Source: Nitrososphaeria archaeon
Lineage (GTDB): Archaea > Thermoproteota > Nitrososphaeria > Nitrososphaerales > Nitrosopumilaceae
DNA: 36,387 nt
Reading direction: 5' to 3'
Assembly (NCBI GenBank): GCA_010028495.1
Contig: RHCX01000006.1
Coordinates: 1-36,387 of the forward strand
Under the pieces are notes generated by a model. The model saw only the letters and a list, made by a program, of their open reading frames with translations. It made no database searches and was not told the origin of the DNA. Shown here piece by piece: positions 18,890 through 27,419 of this stretch. Position numbers and translations under genes: made by a program. Position 1 is the stretch's first letter. Each line of letters starts with the position of its first letter.

Positions 18890-18983
18890 GGGCTTGTAGC
18901 GCAGAGCCATTTTTGGCGCGTAACATGGATAGCGCAGTAGCCTCCTAAGTTACAGGTCGAGGGATCGAAGCCCTCCAAGCCCG
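18890..18983 (+). tRNA. tRNA-Arg(CCT) with ~20-nt insertion (putative intron) in the D-loop
   Basis: GGGCTTG-TA-GCGC-[29-nt loop]-GCGC-A-GTAGC-CTCCTAA-GTTAC-AGGTC-GAGGG-ATCGAAG-CCCTC-CAAGCCC-G. Anticodon CCT at 18944..18946; 94 nt instead of ~73. Confidence 0.85.
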
Positions 18984-19019
18984 CTTCTAACTTAAATAAA
19001 CAAAAACCCAACAAAAACC

Positions 19020-19541
19020 ATGAAAGTTGTAGTGATCTCCGGCAGCCCAAGAAAGCAGGCAGTCACGCAAACAATGATGAAGTTCGTCTATGATTATACA
19101 AAGTCAAAAAATCCAGAAACAAAATTCATCAACTTGTCTGACGATATTGTAGAGTGCTACAAGGGCTATGATGTGACATATTCTGCCACGACAACACAGG
19201 CAGCCAAAGACATTATGGATGCAGACGTTTGGCTCATTGGCACGCCAATATACAACTCGTTTTTCAGTGCCGCACTCAAAAATCTATTCGAATTTGTAAA
19301 CTACAAGCAGACTGCAGGAAAGACTGCAGGCATGGCTATTCTGGCGTCAGGACAAATCGGCTTTACAGATGTGCAAACCTTGCTGACTCAGCTAATGTCA
19401 TATTTTAGAGTCATAACAAATCCTAAAGCAGTATTCATGACAGCAGACCAGATCAAGGATGGAGTCATAGACCAAAACGGCCAGACAAGACTAAAAGAAA
19501 TGGTTGATGAAACTCTACTTTTGGGCTCTAGACAGCATTAG
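19020..19541 (+). CDS. NADPH-dependent FMN reductase family protein
   Basis: VVVISGSPRKQAVTQTMM, IGTPIYNSFFSAALKNLFEFV flavodoxin-like motifs. Confidence 0.88.
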   Translation: MKVVVISGSPRKQAVTQTMMKFVYDYTKSKNPETKFINLSDDIVECYKGYDVTYSATTTQAAKDIMDADVWLIGTPIYNSFFSAALKNLFEFVNYKQTAGKTAGMAILASGQIGFTDVQTLLTQLMSYFRVITNPKAVFMTADQIKDGVIDQNGQTRLKEMVDETLLLGSRQH

Positions 19542-19929
19542 CATTGACTGGCAGATACACTACTTTGAAGATTTTAACAGTATAGTCGCCATCAAAGACC
19601 TTGGTTTCTTTTCCATTAGTGACATCTCTAACTCTAAACTTGTATTCATAAGAGCCGTCCTTTTTCACATCAGTCTGTGCAAAGTGAACTGGATCGCCGT
19701 TTTTGAAAATCTGAATAATCACAGGATTTCCCTCAACTGGATTTGCTACTTTGCCTTCAACAAAACCCCAAGGAAGCTTGTTGTTTTTTGGAGCAGAAAA
19801 CGGAACTATTGTCTTTTCAATTCCTATTGAAGAATTGATTGGTGTGATTGTGGTTTCTGCAAATGCCGAACCAGCCGTAGCTAGAACAAGTGCAAATGCA
19901 AGCGCAGCGACTATAGCTTTAACAAACAT
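19528..19929 (-). CDS. Secreted small protein with Ig-like/bridging domain
   Basis: Signal peptide MFVKAIVAALAFALVLATAGSAFAE; VEGNPVIIQIFKNGDPVHFAQTDVKKDGSYEYKFRV. Confidence 0.75.
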   Translation of the reverse strand: MFVKAIVAALAFALVLATAGSAFAETTITPINSSIGIEKTIVPFSAPKNNKLPWGFVEGKVANPVEGNPVIIQIFKNGDPVHFAQTDVKKDGSYEYKFRVRDVTNGKETKVFDGDYTVKIFKVVYLPVNANAV

Positions 19930-19978
19930 TGCTCAATTTTTACCAAAGTCAAATATTAAGATGACGTAGCTATCATAC

Positions 19979-20095
19979 ATGGAAGGAGTTCTCAACGACG
20001 GTTGCATCTGCAAATGCCATTTTGGAGGAGCTGTTAGCTGTCCTGGATGTAAGAAAAACCACAGAGGCATGAAAACCTGCTCGCACTGTAAATGA
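19979..20095 (+). CDS. 38-aa Cys-rich microprotein (putative metal-binding)
   Basis: MEGVLNDGCICKCHFGGAVSCPGCKKNHRGMKTCSHCK*; CxCxC, CPGC and CSHC motifs. Below the ORF-track length cutoff. Confidence 0.55.
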   Translation: MEGVLNDGCICKCHFGGAVSCPGCKKNHRGMKTCSHCK

Positions 20096-20572
20096 TTATT
20101 TCCGCTTTGCAGCAGCTGCTTTGAGATTTGCAAGTTCTGCCTTGAGCGATTCGATCTGCATTAATGTCTCTAAATTGGCAATCTCTTGTTTCATTCTAGC
20201 AATTTCATTGTCTTTTAGCTTTACCTCGCCTTTGAGCTCTTCCAGCTCTGCAGTAAATGCAGTTCGGAATCTGTCCAGCTCTTCCACTGATACATTGCTT
20301 AGTTTAGCCGAGCTTTTTTTTTCCTCATGACTGTGATCATGTGAATGACTGTGGTCATGTGGATGAGAATGCTCAGAGTGGCCGCCGTGCTTTTTAGTCC
20401 AGTCTGCGCTTTTTTGCGCCAGCCAGCAGATCACTACCAAAAACCAAGTCACTATTGTAGCGACTAGGAGCAGTTGGTGTAGTGGTGGGGGCATGTAAAA
20501 GTACATTCCGGACAAAAACACCGCAAAACAGCCGGTAACTACTGTTGCCAGATGATTTCGCAGATAACCCAT
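20096..20572 (-). CDS. Membrane protein with His-rich segment and C-terminal coiled coil
   Basis: Two TM-like segments, HGGHSEHSHPHDHSHSHDHSHEEKK, then a coiled-coil region (LKDNEIARMKQEIANLETLM...). Confidence 0.75.
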   Translation of the reverse strand: MGYLRNHLATVVTGCFAVFLSGMYFYMPPPLHQLLLVATIVTWFLVVICWLAQKSADWTKKHGGHSEHSHPHDHSHSHDHSHEEKKSSAKLSNVSVEELDRFRTAFTAELEELKGEVKLKDNEIARMKQEIANLETLMQIESLKAELANLKAAAAKRK

Positions 20573-20646
20573 GTCTAAGCGAGCAAAAAGTCGAATATAA
20601 CGTTAATGCTGAATCTCATAAGAATAAAAGAAAAGATAAACGAAAT

Positions 20647-20877
20647 TTATTCGTCTTTTTCTGATACAGTAATCTCTTGTGGAACTTCAGATTGTAGAAT
20701 CTTGATTTTTGACAGCAGTTCATTTCTGAGATCGCGTGCAACCCTTCGTACAGTTGGTCTTGGAACGCCCAGTTCTTCGACAACTTTGCTGTAAATGTCT
20801 TGCTTGTCTGTCAGTCCCTTTTCAAGGTAAGTGTTGATTGCTTGTTTGATAACGGTGCTTTGATTCGTGCGATTCAC
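20647..20877 (-). CDS. Small HTH DNA-binding protein (76 aa)
   Basis: DIYSKVVEELGVPRPTVRRVARDLRNEL: helix-turn-helix pattern. Confidence 0.7.
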   Translation of the reverse strand: MNRTNQSTVIKQAINTYLEKGLTDKQDIYSKVVEELGVPRPTVRRVARDLRNELLSKIKILQSEVPQEITVSEKDE

Positions 20878-21114
20878 GATCTGTAATTTTTCTCGATCTA
20901 TATAAGACTATAACTTTTCCAGAAAAAAAATTCTAAGTTTGTGTGAGCTGCAAAAAATTATTATAATATGCAAAGTCCAACCGATCCCGACAAAATCCTA
21001 AAACCATTTTGGCATCACAAAATGCAAAAATAAAAAATTTGTAATTTTTACAAAACACTTTCAAAATAATTCAATAGCAAGACTCTTATGCTCAAAGACG
21101 GGATCGTGGTATAA

Positions 21115-21594
21115 TTGACCAATGCAACTATTGAAACCAAGTTTGGAAAAATTGTATTTAAATTATTACCAGAACTTGCACCAGAACACGTACGAAACTT
21201 TGTAAAACTTGCCCAGTCTGGCTTTTACGATAACACACAGTTCCACAGAGTCATTCCCGGATTCATGATTCAGGGAGGAGACCCAAACACAAAGACTCCA
21301 AACAAGTCCACATGGGGCATGGGTGGTCCAGGCTATACAATCAAGGCGGAATTCAACAACAGATCCCATCTTCGAGGCATTGTGTCGGCGGCAAGAGCAA
21401 TGGATCCCAACAGCGCAGGCTCACAGTTCTTTATTGTTACTTCGGATAGCACCTTTTTGGACAGACAATACACCGTTTTTGGTGAAGTCCTAGAGGGAAT
21501 GAACGTGGCAGACCAGATAGTAAGTCAGCAAAGGGACAGAAACGATTGCCCTCTACAAGAAGTAAGAATGACCAAGGTTTCCATCTCTGAATAA
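21115..21594 (+). CDS. Cyclophilin-type peptidyl-prolyl cis-trans isomerase
   Basis: FHRVIPGFMIQGGDP, GGPGYTIKAEFNN, AMDPNSAGSQFFIV; TTG start. Confidence 0.95.
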   Translation: MTNATIETKFGKIVFKLLPELAPEHVRNFVKLAQSGFYDNTQFHRVIPGFMIQGGDPNTKTPNKSTWGMGGPGYTIKAEFNNRSHLRGIVSAARAMDPNSAGSQFFIVTSDSTFLDRQYTVFGEVLEGMNVADQIVSQQRDRNDCPLQEVRMTKVSISE

Positions 21595-21595
21595 A

Positions 21596-22480
21596 ATGAA
21601 AATTATCATTGCAGTGTTGCTAGTGGCGTCTCTTTTTTCGTCTGCTGCGTATGCCCAAATCACCTTTGGAGATCCTGCAGAGCAAGAAGTGTCAGTCAAA
21701 ATATCGGATAATGGAGATGTCCACGTAACTCATCACGTAAAAGATAGCAAAAAAACACAACAAGTCGAGTTTTTATCGCCAGATTATACCAATTTCACCA
21801 TAATAGATGAAGACAACGAAGAGCCGCAATACGCAGAGGCAAGCGGCCAAAATCCTGGAATCGTATTATTTCCTACCAAAAACAATGTTACCATAGAATA
21901 TGACATTCCAAACGCAGTAAAGCAAAGAAGCGGCATGTGGACTTGGGATTATAGATATTTGGCAAACACCGAGTTTTATCTTCCAAGTTCCGTGAAATTG
22001 CCTTATGTAAATGGAAATCTGATCCAACTTGGAAATCAAAAAGGCATACAATGTCATGGATGCCAAGTATTTCTGGAATACGAGCTGGAACCAACTATCA
22101 TAACTAAACAAGTAGAATGGGAAGGAAAATCATTTGACGTCAAAATAATCACATTGGCAGACATTCCAAAGCTAGACTTGGACCAACCGGCAAAATCGCT
22201 AAGCTTTGAAGTTACAGAACCTGGCAAACACATTACACTTGTAATTCCAAGGGAGCTGCTCTGGAGCCCATACGATGTAGCGTTAAATGACAAGCTTATC
22301 CTAAAACAAGAAAGACTTGACGTTGACGGCAAAGTTTGGCTACACATAATACCAAAGGAAAAAGGAACACTCAAAATCACCGGAGTTTCTGTTGTGCCGG
22401 AATTCCCGTTTGCAACTATATTGGTGCTAAGCACTGCAATGGCGGCTATTGTGTATACTACGAGATTTAGTCGCCGCTAG
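21596..22480 (+). CDS. Secreted/C-terminally anchored hypothetical protein
   Basis: Signal peptide MKIIIAVLLVASLFSSAAYAQ; C-terminal VVPEFPFATILVLSTAMAAIVYTTRFSRR, an archaeal PEF-type sorting/anchor-like tail. Confidence 0.75.
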   Translation: MKIIIAVLLVASLFSSAAYAQITFGDPAEQEVSVKISDNGDVHVTHHVKDSKKTQQVEFLSPDYTNFTIIDEDNEEPQYAEASGQNPGIVLFPTKNNVTIEYDIPNAVKQRSGMWTWDYRYLANTEFYLPSSVKLPYVNGNLIQLGNQKGIQCHGCQVFLEYELEPTIITKQVEWEGKSFDVKIITLADIPKLDLDQPAKSLSFEVTEPGKHITLVIPRELLWSPYDVALNDKLILKQERLDVDGKVWLHIIPKEKGTLKITGVSVVPEFPFATILVLSTAMAAIVYTTRFSRR

Positions 22481-22622
22481 AGCCACAAGAACAAAAACCA
22501 TATTCATCAATTCGAACATTGCAGACTGGGCATTTTTCCCCATAGTCTACCTCCCAAGGCTCTTTGCCAAATAATTTGAAATGGTCATCTATCTCTAGTG
22601 GGATCTCTCGCTTTTTCTCCAA
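22467..22622 (-). CDS. 51-aa zinc-ribbon-like small protein (TTG start)
   Basis: Read manually: (M)EKKREIPLEIDDHFKLFGKEPWEVDYGEKCPVCNVRIDEYGFCSCGSSGD*. Not in the ORF track. Overlaps the convergent gene by 14 bp. Confidence 0.5.
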   Translation of the reverse strand: MEKKREIPLEIDDHFKLFGKEPWEVDYGEKCPVCNVRIDEYGFCSCGSSGD

Positions 22623-22703
22623 CGTTTTGGCTTGGGCATTTTGGTATAATAATATGAGTAATTATCAAGTCAGAATTATTAACGCAAGTTATCGTACAAA
22701 AAC

Positions 22704-22892
22704 ATGAAGTGCGACTGCGGATGTCATTGTATCAAATGCAAAAGTCCTGATCTAGAATCATTTCAGGTTGGAAAGACAGAAGCAGACGGATATTTTGACA
22801 TGCATCATACTTGTCGCCAATGCAACACGCACTTTGATCACCTAGATGGAACGATCTATCAAAAATGTGATATCTGCAAATATTCTAGTTGA
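22704..22892 (+). CDS. 62-aa Cys-rich zinc-binding small protein
   Basis: MKCDCGCHCIKC...CRQCNTHFDH...CDICKYSS: multiple CxxC pairs. Confidence 0.65.
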   Translation: MKCDCGCHCIKCKSPDLESFQVGKTEADGYFDMHHTCRQCNTHFDHLDGTIYQKCDICKYSS

Positions 22893-23364
22893 TTAGTGGA
22901 GTTTGTTTGCAGTAGAAGGTCTTTTTCTCCTCAGAGGTTTTCATTAGTTCTCTATTGAATGCCATCTTTGAGAGAGTTTTAGATACAGCCAAAGGACTTG
23001 CAATCCATCCGTGTTGGAGTAACTGTTCTACTGTTTCCGATACGGTTCTTGGCTTTGCAAAGAATCCATTCATTTCCAGCTCTTCAATTCTGCTTGGAAG
23101 CTCTTCTGGTGTTATACCAGTTGGTGCGGTAAATTCCGGCTCGTGCACTTCGGCATTGCGAAGCATTTGCAGATAATCCATATTTTTCTCATATGTTTCT
23201 GTTATGCCTGATACTTTGAATTCCGGCTCTACTTTGTCAGAGCTCTCCTGTAATCTGGCAGTAAGATCTGCTATTACCTGCGGTAAAGTGTCATTATCTA
23301 CGTAAAAGTCGCGCGAGTCTATCTCTATCTCATTGTCTCCTAGCTTGAGTCTTACCTTTGCCAT
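22885..23364 (-). CDS. Conserved hypothetical protein (159 aa)
   Basis: ATG ORF with good coding composition (KVRLKLGDNEIEIDSRDFYV...TVSETVEQLLQHGWIASPLAVSKTL). Confidence 0.7.
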   Translation of the reverse strand: MAKVRLKLGDNEIEIDSRDFYVDNDTLPQVIADLTARLQESSDKVEPEFKVSGITETYEKNMDYLQMLRNAEVHEPEFTAPTGITPEELPSRIEELEMNGFFAKPRTVSETVEQLLQHGWIASPLAVSKTLSKMAFNRELMKTSEEKKTFYCKQTPLIN

Positions 23365-23496
23365 ACATCAATGAGTATAGTTTTTGATTTATCTTGAGAG
23401 CTTAAAGGAGCTTAGAGGCATGGCCAAAACTTTTACACACCAAATGACGAAGTTTTTGCCTCCTTTACACAAAAATCATACATTGCAATACTAAAC

Positions 23497-23943
23497 ATGG
23501 CAAAAAAGGCAGCAGCTGCTGTTATTGTAATTATTCTAGCCATAGCAATCTTCGCATATACCCAATATGCATCGGCCTTACAAATCACTGCTAAAATTGT
23601 ACAAAGTAAGATTCTAGACAAATCAGAAAAAGGCACGACTCGCAGCCTCGAACTAGAATTTCACAACCCGTCCCTGTTAATCCTAACAGCTGGACAGACA
23701 GAATTCACAATATATGCAAATGACAAGACAATTGGCTCTGGCACACTGGATCCGTTTACTTTGCCAGCACTAGGCAACACCAAAACAAGCGGAACATGGC
23801 TCAAGGACCAGCCAGCAGAGATAAACTCGCAGATAAAGATCTCTGGCACCACAAAATATCAACTACTCTTTGCATCAATTGATGTGCCGTTTACGTATTA
23901 TCCAACACACGAGCAGACCAGCGAATTTATACAAGATTCCTAA
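23497..23943 (+). CDS. Membrane-anchored LEA_2-like protein
   Basis: N-terminal TM; RSLELEFHNPSLLILTAGQTEFTIYANDKTIGSGTLDPFTLPAL. Confidence 0.65.
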   Translation: MAKKAAAAVIVIILAIAIFAYTQYASALQITAKIVQSKILDKSEKGTTRSLELEFHNPSLLILTAGQTEFTIYANDKTIGSGTLDPFTLPALGNTKTSGTWLKDQPAEINSQIKISGTTKYQLLFASIDVPFTYYPTHEQTSEFIQDS

Positions 23944-23952
23944 TCGCAAGTC

Positions 23953-24846
23953 ATGCTTACTGTTTTTGGCTCTACAGCACTGGACACAATCCGCACTCCA
24001 AACAAAATACTCAAAGATGTTCTAGGAGGGGCAGCAACATTTGCGGCAATCTCTGCGAGTTTTTTTGTTGATACTGGTTTGATAGCTGTGGTGGGAACGG
24101 ATTTTCCAAAAAAATATCACAATATTTTAAAAAAATATCTAGATCTGGAAGGATTGGCAATAGAAAATGGCAAGACATTTCGTTATGACGGCAGCTACGA
24201 TTCCACTTTATCCACAAGAACAACAAACAAGACAGAGCTCAATGTTTTAGGAACATTTCAGCCAACAGTGCCTGAAAAATACAAAAAATCCAAGTTCGTG
24301 TATCTAGCAAACAACGACCCTGACCAAAATACCAAGATAATCAAGGAATTTGACAATGTAAAATTCTCGATGTGCGATACAATAGAATTCTGGATTAACA
24401 CAAAAAGAAATTCCGTAATCAAAATGATCGGTGCAGTGGATGCCGTAGTGATCAATGACGAAGAGGCCAAACTCCTAACCAAAGAGCACAATCTGATAAA
24501 GTGTGCCAAAAAAATAATGAGTTGGGGCGCAAAATACGTCATAATTAAAAAGGGCGAACATGGCGCGCTGTTGTTCTTTGAAGATATCGTGTTTCCATCT
24601 GTTGCTTTCTCTTTGGAAGACATTGTGGATCCAACCGGCGCAGGCGATTCCTTTGCAGGCGCAATGATTGGATATTTGGCGTCTAAAAACAGCACCAGTC
24701 TATCGGATATCAAAAAGGCAGTAATCCACGGAAATGTCATGGGTTCATTTGCTGTGGAAAAGTACGGCCTTGATGGACTGACAACAATTACCAAGGCAAA
24801 GATCCAGGCCAGAATCAAAAAATATCAATCAATGATAGACTTCTGA
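23953..24846 (+). CDS. PfkB-family carbohydrate/nucleoside kinase
   Basis: VLGGAATFAAISASFF and DIVDPTGAGDSFAGAMIGYLA (PfkB signature 2). Confidence 0.92.
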   Translation: MLTVFGSTALDTIRTPNKILKDVLGGAATFAAISASFFVDTGLIAVVGTDFPKKYHNILKKYLDLEGLAIENGKTFRYDGSYDSTLSTRTTNKTELNVLGTFQPTVPEKYKKSKFVYLANNDPDQNTKIIKEFDNVKFSMCDTIEFWINTKRNSVIKMIGAVDAVVINDEEAKLLTKEHNLIKCAKKIMSWGAKYVIIKKGEHGALLFFEDIVFPSVAFSLEDIVDPTGAGDSFAGAMIGYLASKNSTSLSDIKKAVIHGNVMGSFAVEKYGLDGLTTITKAKIQARIKKYQSMIDF

Positions 24847-24878
24847 AAGGTTATCTACAAGATCCAAAAAATAATTTC

Positions 24879-25208
24879 ATGGACAGATTGGATGAAATCT
24901 TTGCAATGCAAAAAGGACTGGCAGAAATGATGAATCTTGACAGATACCCAAAAGATCCAGAAGGACGCGTATCTGCATTGTCCACTGCAATAATGCACGA
25001 GGCAGTGGAATTACAGCGAACAACAAACTGGAAGTGGTGGAAAAAGCCCACACAATTCAATGAATCAGATGCAAGAGAGGAGCTAATTGACATTTGGCAT
25101 TTTGTAGTACAGGCATCACTAGAGCTGAACCTGACACCTGATGATATAGTACAAGAATATAGAAAGAAAAACGAGATAAATCGAAACAGGCAAAAAAACG
25201 GCTACTGA
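24879..25208 (+). CDS. All-alpha NTP-PPase (dUTPase_2-like)
   Basis: LDEIFAMQKGLAEMM...IMHEAVELQRTTNWKWWK...AREELIDIWHFVVQASLEL: dimeric dUTPase-like helices with E/D motifs. Confidence 0.8.
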   Translation: MDRLDEIFAMQKGLAEMMNLDRYPKDPEGRVSALSTAIMHEAVELQRTTNWKWWKKPTQFNESDAREELIDIWHFVVQASLELNLTPDDIVQEYRKKNEINRNRQKNGY

Positions 25209-25663
25209 ATTATTGGAATAATGTTCTGCAGTCTAGTTTCTCCAATTTTGTCTATTAGCTGAATTTTTTGAAAATTTGTAATCTCATCTTTTGATACTGT
25301 TAGTATTGGATCTGGGCTGATGGAATTTATTATTCTGTTGCTATCATCCGTGCCGAATTTATGAAGGCAAAACAGTGCATGGCCTGTTTTATGACCAGAC
25401 ACTTCTTTGCCGCATACTAAAATTGTGTGCAAGCTCGGATTCTGGTTTACAAATCGCACCAGCTCGTCAATTCCCCTGTTTTCAGAAAATAATCGTGCGG
25501 CAATTGCAATTTTCTGCATTACATTCGAATGAGAAATCTCTTTTAGCAGATCAATGCTGGATAATGTGCAAATAGCAATTCCAGAACCTGCGCCGACAAA
25601 TCTTTCTTCAGGAATTGGAAAGATTTTCTTGCATATTTCTCCTGCAATCTCTCCAAAATTCAT
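25202..25663 (-). CDS. Stand-alone tetrahydromethanopterin S-methyltransferase subunit A (MtrA)-like protein
   Basis: GSGIAICTLSS...ENRGIDELVRFVNQNPSLHTILVCGKEVSGHKTGHALFCLHKFGTDDSNRII matches the MtrA core. Confidence 0.75.
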   Translation of the reverse strand: MNFGEIAGEICKKIFPIPEERFVGAGSGIAICTLSSIDLLKEISHSNVMQKIAIAARLFSENRGIDELVRFVNQNPSLHTILVCGKEVSGHKTGHALFCLHKFGTDDSNRIINSISPDPILTVSKDEITNFQKIQLIDKIGETRLQNIIPIIQ

Positions 25664-26739
25664 AGATTCTTGATTATCTTTGCAGTCGTTTCTAGGTTTT
25701 TCCTAGTTACCTTTGGTTGCACTGGAAGTGAAAGAACGCTTTTTGCTGCCCATTCTGTGTTTGGCAGCTTTATCTTTTGACTGTAAAATGGAGTCTGGTG
25801 TACTGGTGTGCCATAGTATACAGTAGCGCCGATATCGTTTTCGTTTAGTTTCTTTGATATTTTGTCGCGATTTTTGCTAGCTATGGTATAAAGATACCAG
25901 TTTACCTTTTCATGCTTTCTTGGTATTGGCAATGTAACATCTGCACCTTGAAGCAATCCGGTTAGTATCTTGGCGTTTTGCGCTCGTTTTTGCAAAAATC
26001 CTGACAGTTTTTTCATCTGTACTTTTGCAATTGCGGCATTTATCTCTGGCAGTCTCAAATTCAATCCTAGAATTCTGGTGTCGTATCCATGAACCATTCC
26101 ATGGTTTCTAATCATTAGTAATTTTTCGTAAAGCTTTTCATCAGATGTTGTGATTACTCCACCTTCGCCTGAAGTCATGACTTTAGCCGCATACAGACTA
26201 AAACAACCCATCTGAGAAAAATTGCCGGTTTGCTTGCCCTTGTATGTAGAACCCATTGATTGCGCAGCATCCTCTATCACTGGAATGTTTTTCTTATTTG
26301 CAATCTCTGAAATCTCGTCAATATATGCAACATTCCCGTACAGGTGTACTGGCATGATTGCCTTGGTTTTTTTAGTGATTTTTCTTGCTAGGTCTTCGGG
26401 ATCCATGGTGTAGTTGTTCTTTTTGATATCAACAAAGACAGGCTTTGCGCCAACAGATACCACAGAATTTGCAGTAGCTACAAAGGTAAATGACGGAATC
26501 AAGACCTCGTCGCCGGCTTTGATATCAAGAGCATAAAGCGCTGCCTGTAATGCAGCAGTTCCAGAGTTTACTGCAATGGCATATTTTGATTTAACCAAAG
26601 AACAGACCAGTTTTTCAAATTCTTGGACGTTTCTGCCACCGTCCTTTGCTGCCGTGGTTAGTGCACCTGCTTTCAAAATAGCAGCAACTTCGGCAATCTC
26701 TTCTTTTCCAACCAATGGAACGTTGACTGGAACCTTCAT
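25660..26739 (-). CDS. DegT/DnrJ/EryC1/StrS family PLP aminotransferase
   Basis: YAIAVNSGTAALQAALYALDIKAGDEVLIPSFTFVATANSV; PVIEDAAQSMGSTYKGKQTG; start set at ATG 26739. Confidence 0.94.
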   Translation of the reverse strand: MKVPVNVPLVGKEEIAEVAAILKAGALTTAAKDGGRNVQEFEKLVCSLVKSKYAIAVNSGTAALQAALYALDIKAGDEVLIPSFTFVATANSVVSVGAKPVFVDIKKNNYTMDPEDLARKITKKTKAIMPVHLYGNVAYIDEISEIANKKNIPVIEDAAQSMGSTYKGKQTGNFSQMGCFSLYAAKVMTSGEGGVITTSDEKLYEKLLMIRNHGMVHGYDTRILGLNLRLPEINAAIAKVQMKKLSGFLQKRAQNAKILTGLLQGADVTLPIPRKHEKVNWYLYTIASKNRDKISKKLNENDIGATVYYGTPVHQTPFYSQKIKLPNTEWAAKSVLSLPVQPKVTRKNLETTAKIIKNL

Positions 26740-26821
26740 GATTTTGTGATTTTCGCGAATAGTAATAAACCTCGTTGCACAATTAGACAATTCTTATATC
26801 CAAATCACAATTTTTGGCATC

Positions 26822-27385
26822 ATGGCAAAACATCTTCAGCAGACAGATAAAGCGTACAAGGTCTACCTGTACATTTTCTATGTTTGCGCGTTTGCAATGC
26901 TAGCTATAATGGTGTACGGAACGTGGGCAATGTATGTTGACTGGCAAGAGGACGGATACTATGTCATGGGAGAGGTCCTAGTCAACACAGAATTTCCGTT
27001 TGCACATTTTGCCAAATTAACTACGTGGCTTTTCTTTGCTTGTATAATTGGCTGGTACTGCGTTTCAAGAATTGGATGGAAAAAGGCAGTTGGCTTGCAT
27101 TCGTGGAGAATGTCATTACTCCAACTGATGCTTTTGGGCTTTGCAATCATAAACTTGTATGAAGTATTGTACAATTTTGTAATGCTAAATGCGCAGGTAA
27201 CTGCCGGAATTATAGATGGTAAAATGCCAGACATTGACAGATTAACAATCGCATATCCGGATCACACCAGACCGTGGAATCTGATATTTGCTACAAAGAT
27301 TTTCCTAGTTGGATTTTTGATTTCAGCTCATGCGTTCTATCTTAGTACCAGGCCAAGAAAATCGCAAGAAGAGCTCGAAACGTAA
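26822..27385 (+). CDS. Four-TM integral membrane protein, unknown function
   Basis: Hydrophobic segments around residues 12-38, 63-85, 97-122 and 158-178; no family recognised. Confidence 0.7.
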   Translation: MAKHLQQTDKAYKVYLYIFYVCAFAMLAIMVYGTWAMYVDWQEDGYYVMGEVLVNTEFPFAHFAKLTTWLFFACIIGWYCVSRIGWKKAVGLHSWRMSLLQLMLLGFAIINLYEVLYNFVMLNAQVTAGIIDGKMPDIDRLTIAYPDHTRPWNLIFATKIFLVGFLISAHAFYLSTRPRKSQEELET

Positions 27386-27419
27386 CTTTATAGTATTATA
27401 AAAGAGAAACCCAGTATCA

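Noticed and set aside
18853-19050. Minus ORF of 65 aa (..LEGFDPSTCNLGGYCAIHV..)
   Set aside because: Antisense to the tRNA-Arg gene; not a real CDS.
20968-21033. 21-aa ORF MQSPTDPDKILKPFWHHKMQK in the intergenic region before the cyclophilin gene
   Set aside because: Too short to support without conservation or expression data; only weak TATA-like sequence upstream.
26822-27385. Possible AmoC/ammonia monooxygenase subunit
   Set aside because: Length is similar, but the sequence does not match the thaumarchaeal AmoC pattern I know; left as unknown membrane protein.
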